Positions 61,554 through 64,000 of a stretch of DNA of 64,000 bases are shown in pieces. The stretch lies in assembly GCF_004342445.1 (NCBI RefSeq), contig NZ_SLWW01000008.1, forward strand, positions 52,667 to 116,666. The letters run 5' to 3'. The position numbers were made by a program, and so were the translations under genes. Numbering within the stretch: position 1 is the first letter of the stretch; each line of letters opens with the position of its first letter. The DNA comes from Rhodovulum euryhalinum (GTDB taxonomy: Bacteria; Pseudomonadota; Alphaproteobacteria; Rhodobacterales; Rhodobacteraceae). Under the pieces are notes generated by a model that was given only the letters and a program-made list of their open reading frames with translations, was not told the DNA's origin and searched no databases.

Positions 61554-61582
61554 TTGCGGACGGCCGCAGAATCCACTATAGC
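61554..61582 (+). promoter_or_regulatory. Candidate sigma-70 promoter for pyrG
   Basis: TTGCGG (61554-61559) and TATAGC (61577-61582) are separated by 17 bases. A start near 61589 would leave a leader of about 70 bases before the pyrG ATG at 61661. The rest of the secG-pyrG gap (61408-61553) shows no gene or clear terminator. Confidence 0.5.
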
Positions 61583-61660
61583 TTGAATCCCGTGATACCG
61601 CGGCGTCTCGGCGCCGAATCGGGCAGTCAGGCAAGCAAATCACGGGGGCACGCCAGCCAA

Positions 61661-63304
61661 ATGGCACGGTTCATCTTCATCACGGGCGGCGTGGTCTCGT
61701 CGTTGGGCAAGGGTCTGGCCTCGGCGGCGCTGGGGGCATTGTTGCAGGCGCGCGGATTCAGCGTGCGGCTGCGAAAGCTCGACCCCTATCTGAACGTCGA
61801 CCCGGGCACGATGAGCCCGTTCGAGCATGGCGAGGTCTTCGTCACCGATGACGGGGCCGAGACCGACCTGGACCTCGGCCATTACGAGCGCTTCACCGGG
61901 GTGGCCGCGCGCGCAACCGACTCGGTCAGTTCGGGGCGCATCTATTCCAACGTGCTGGAAAAGGAACGCCGCGGCGACTACCTCGGCAAGACCATCCAGG
62001 TGATCCCGCACGTGACCAACGAGATCAAGGACTTCATCCGCATCGGCGAGGACGAGGTCGATTTCATGCTGTGCGAGATCGGCGGCACGGTCGGCGATAT
62101 CGAGGGGCTGCCCTTCTTCGAGGCGATCCGCCAGTTCGGCCAGGACAAGCCGCGCGGGCAGTGCATCTTCATGCACCTCACGCTGTTGCCCTATATCCGT
62201 GCATCCGGCGAGTTGAAGACCAAGCCCACCCAGCACTCGGTCAAGGAACTGCGCTCGATCGGCATCGCGCCCGACGTTCTGGTCTGCCGGTCCGAAGGGC
62301 CGATCCCGGCCAAGGAGCGCGAAAAGCTGGCGCTGTTCTGCAATGTGCGCCCCGACGCCGTGATCGCCGCGCAGGATCTGAAGTCGATCTACGAGGCGCC
62401 GCTTGCCTATCACCGCGAGGGGCTGGACCAGGCGGTGCTTGACGCTTTCCAGATCAGCCCCGCGCCGAAACCCGATCTCTCGAAATGGGAGGACGTGTCC
62501 GACCGCATCTTCAACGCCGAGGGCGAGGTGCGGGTGGCCATCGTCGGCAAGTATACCCAGTTGGAAGACGCCTACAAATCCATCGCCGAGGCGCTGACCC
62601 ATGGCGGCATGGCCAACCGCGTCCGGGTCAAGGCAGAATGGATCGACGCCGAGATCTTCGAGCGCGAAGACCCCTCGCCCTGGCTTGAGGGGTTCCACGC
62701 GATCCTGGTGCCCGGCGGGTTCGGCGAACGCGGCACCGAGGGCAAGATCAAGGCCGCCGAGTTCGCCCGCACCCGCAAGATCCCCTATCTGGGTATCTGT
62801 CTGGGCATGCAGATGGCAGTCATCGAGGCGGCGCGGAACGTAGCGCAGTTGACCGACGCGGGATCCGAGGAATTCGACCACGAGGCGGGGAAAAAGCGCT
62901 TCACACCCGTCGTCTATCACCTCAAGGAATGGGTGCAGGGCAACGCCACCGTCACCCGCAAGGCAGACGACGCCAAGGGCGGCACGATGCGGCTGGGCAG
63001 CTATACCGCCCATCTGGCCGAAGGGTCGCGGGTGGCTGGCATCTATGGCACGACCGTAATCGAGGAACGCCACCGCCACCGTTACGAAGTGGACATCAAG
63101 TACCGCGACAAGCTGGAGGCATGTGGCCTCGTGTTCTCGGGAATGTCGCCCGACGGCCGCCTGCCCGAGATCGTCGAGTGGAAGGACCATCCCTGGTTCA
63201 TCGGCGTGCAGTTCCACCCGGAACTGAAATCCAAACCCTTCGCGCCGCATCCGCTGTTCGCCGATTTCGTGCGCGCCGCGGTCGAGGTGTCGCGGCTGGT
63301 CTGA
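61661..63304 (+). CDS. pyrG: CTP synthase (glutamine-hydrolysing)
   Basis: A 547-residue enzyme that aminates UTP to CTP. Residues about 1-270 form the synthetase domain with [15 protein letters not shown] (residues 8-22) and [13 protein letters not shown]. Residues about 295-540 form the class I glutamine amidotransferase domain, with the nucleophile Cys in LGICLGMQ near residue 382 and the His-Glu pair in VQFHPELKS near the end. The ATG at 61661 starts the family N-terminus; the upstream 26 codons are not conserved. Length is standard. Confidence 0.97.
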   Translation: MARFIFITGGVVSSLGKGLASAALGALLQARGFSVRLRKLDPYLNVDPGTMSPFEHGEVFVTDDGAETDLDLGHYERFTGVAARATDSVSSGRIYSNVLEKERRGDYLGKTIQVIPHVTNEIKDFIRIGEDEVDFMLCEIGGTVGDIEGLPFFEAIRQFGQDKPRGQCIFMHLTLLPYIRASGELKTKPTQHSVKELRSIGIAPDVLVCRSEGPIPAKEREKLALFCNVRPDAVIAAQDLKSIYEAPLAYHREGLDQAVLDAFQISPAPKPDLSKWEDVSDRIFNAEGEVRVAIVGKYTQLEDAYKSIAEALTHGGMANRVRVKAEWIDAEIFEREDPSPWLEGFHAILVPGGFGERGTEGKIKAAEFARTRKIPYLGICLGMQMAVIEAARNVAQLTDAGSEEFDHEAGKKRFTPVVYHLKEWVQGNATVTRKADDAKGGTMRLGSYTAHLAEGSRVAGIYGTTVIEERHRHRYEVDIKYRDKLEACGLVFSGMSPDGRLPEIVEWKDHPWFIGVQFHPELKSKPFAPHPLFADFVRAAVEVSRLV

Positions 63305-63327
63305 GACCGGCCGCGGGGGCGCGCGGG

Positions 63328-64000
63328 ATGCTGTCCTACCAGCACATCTACCACGCGGGAAACCTCGCCGACGTGCACAAGCACGCGCTTCTGTGCGCGA
63401 TGCTCGACTACCTGACCCGCAAGGACAAGCCGCTCAGCTATATCGAGACCCATGCGGGCCGCGGCCTTTACGACCTGGCCGCGCCCGAGGCGGTCAGGAC
63501 CGGCGAGGCCGCGCGGGGCATCGTCGCGATGGAACCGCGGCTGCCCGCCGGCCACCCCTATCTCCGGCGCCTTGCCGAGGTCCGCGCGCGGTTCGGCGCG
63601 ACCGCCTATCCCGGTTCGCCGCTGCTGGCCGCGCTGTCGCTGCGCCCCGGCGACGTGATCCACCTGGCCGAGTTGCACCCGCAGGAATTCCGTACGCTTG
63701 CCGACGTGATGGCCCCCTTCGGCGCCCATCTGCGCCAGGAAGACGGGTTCCGGGCGGCAAGCGCGATCGCGCCACCGGTGCCCCGGCGCGGCCTGATGCT
63801 GATCGACCCCAGCTTCGAGGTGAAGGCCGATTATGCCGCGATCCCGGGGCACATGGCCGCGATCCATCGCAAGTGGAATGTCGGCACGCTGGCGCTGTGG
63901 TATCCGATCCTGCCCGCCGCGCCCCATGCCCCTATGGTCGCCGCGCTGTGCGAAAGCTTCCCCGGCGCGCTGGCCCATGAGGTCCGCTTTGCCCCCGCGC
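63328..64000 (+). CDS. rlmJ: 23S rRNA (adenine2030-N6)-methyltransferase RlmJ, cut by the window end
   Basis: The first 224 codons of a gene that runs past the window. The N-terminus SYQHIYHAGNLADVHKHALL (residues 3-22) is the RlmJ signature, followed by ETHAGRGLYDL near residue 41 (SAM site). LMLIDPSFEVKADY near residue 156 holds the catalytic D-P-x-[FY] motif. The full protein is usually about 260-280 residues, so roughly 40-50 residues are missing. It begins 23 bases after the pyrG stop. Confidence 0.92.
   Translation, partial: MLSYQHIYHAGNLADVHKHALLCAMLDYLTRKDKPLSYIETHAGRGLYDLAAPEAVRTGEAARGIVAMEPRLPAGHPYLRRLAEVRARFGATAYPGSPLLAALSLRPGDVIHLAELHPQEFRTLADVMAPFGAHLRQEDGFRAASAIAPPVPRRGLMLIDPSFEVKADYAAIPGHMAAIHRKWNVGTLALWYPILPAAPHAPMVAALCESFPGALAHEVRFAPA

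Overview
The window is about 64 kb of high-GC DNA with densely packed, often overlapping genes. Several conserved blocks (rpiA-gor, hflK-hflC-DUF2065-degP, secG-pyrG, DUF2842-purA) and the family mix point to an alphaproteobacterium, most likely Rhodobacterales/Rhodobacteraceae. That placement is inferred from gene content. I saw no rRNA, tRNA, CRISPR array, insertion sequence or prophage gene, and no stretch longer than about 300 bases lacks a gene.

Layout. 1-3.2 kb: a tripartite tricarboxylate transporter (TTT set 1, minus strand). 3.3-6.2 kb: a small DUF486 membrane protein and a 789-residue RTX protein with a glycosidase-like N-terminal domain. 6.3-12.8 kb: a malonate system, with the GntR regulator matR divergent from a TRAP transporter (matPQM), malonyl-CoA decarboxylase (matA) and malonyl-CoA synthetase (matB). 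A perfect TTGTATACAA palindrome lies between the regulator and the operon. 12.8-16.8 kb: a pqiA-pqiA-pqiB-pqiC envelope lipid-transport operon. 16.9-23.6 kb (minus strand): a P-loop kinase, then a five-gene probable operon with two glycosyltransferases, a small secreted protein, a membrane protein with a LytR_C-like domain, and an unrecognised 147-residue protein.

23.7-38.9 kb (minus strand): twelve co-directional genes. They are an IclR regulator, a zinc alcohol dehydrogenase, a three-gene molybdenum hydroxylase whose large subunit is split, a TIM-barrel isomerase/epimerase, TTT set 2, an IolD-like thiamine diphosphate enzyme, an aldehyde dehydrogenase and an IlvD/Edd dehydratase. Together they read as a complete import-and-oxidise pathway for an unidentified polyhydroxylated or cyclic acid. 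This is the best candidate here for an undescribed system.

39.0-46.9 kb: a BLUF blue-light sensor, an ScfR/RamB/PccR-type regulator, TTT set 3 with an oxalyl-CoA-synthetase-like ligase, and a ketopantoate-reductase-family enzyme. 46.9-64 kb is mostly housekeeping: DegP-like protease, DUF2065, HflC, HflK, glutathione reductase, ribose-5-phosphate isomerase, L-serine dehydratase, an EamA transporter, thiamine pyrophosphokinase, a 667-residue Rhodobacterales-type protein, DUF2842, PurA, two tandem DUF6524-like membrane proteins, SecG, CTP synthase, and an RlmJ gene cut by the window end.

The window carries four carboxylate uptake systems (one TRAP, three TTT). Three of them have a strong hairpin directly after the binding-protein gene. 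Two copies of a GC-hairpin plus AT-core repeat lie at 47-125 and 45773-45825.
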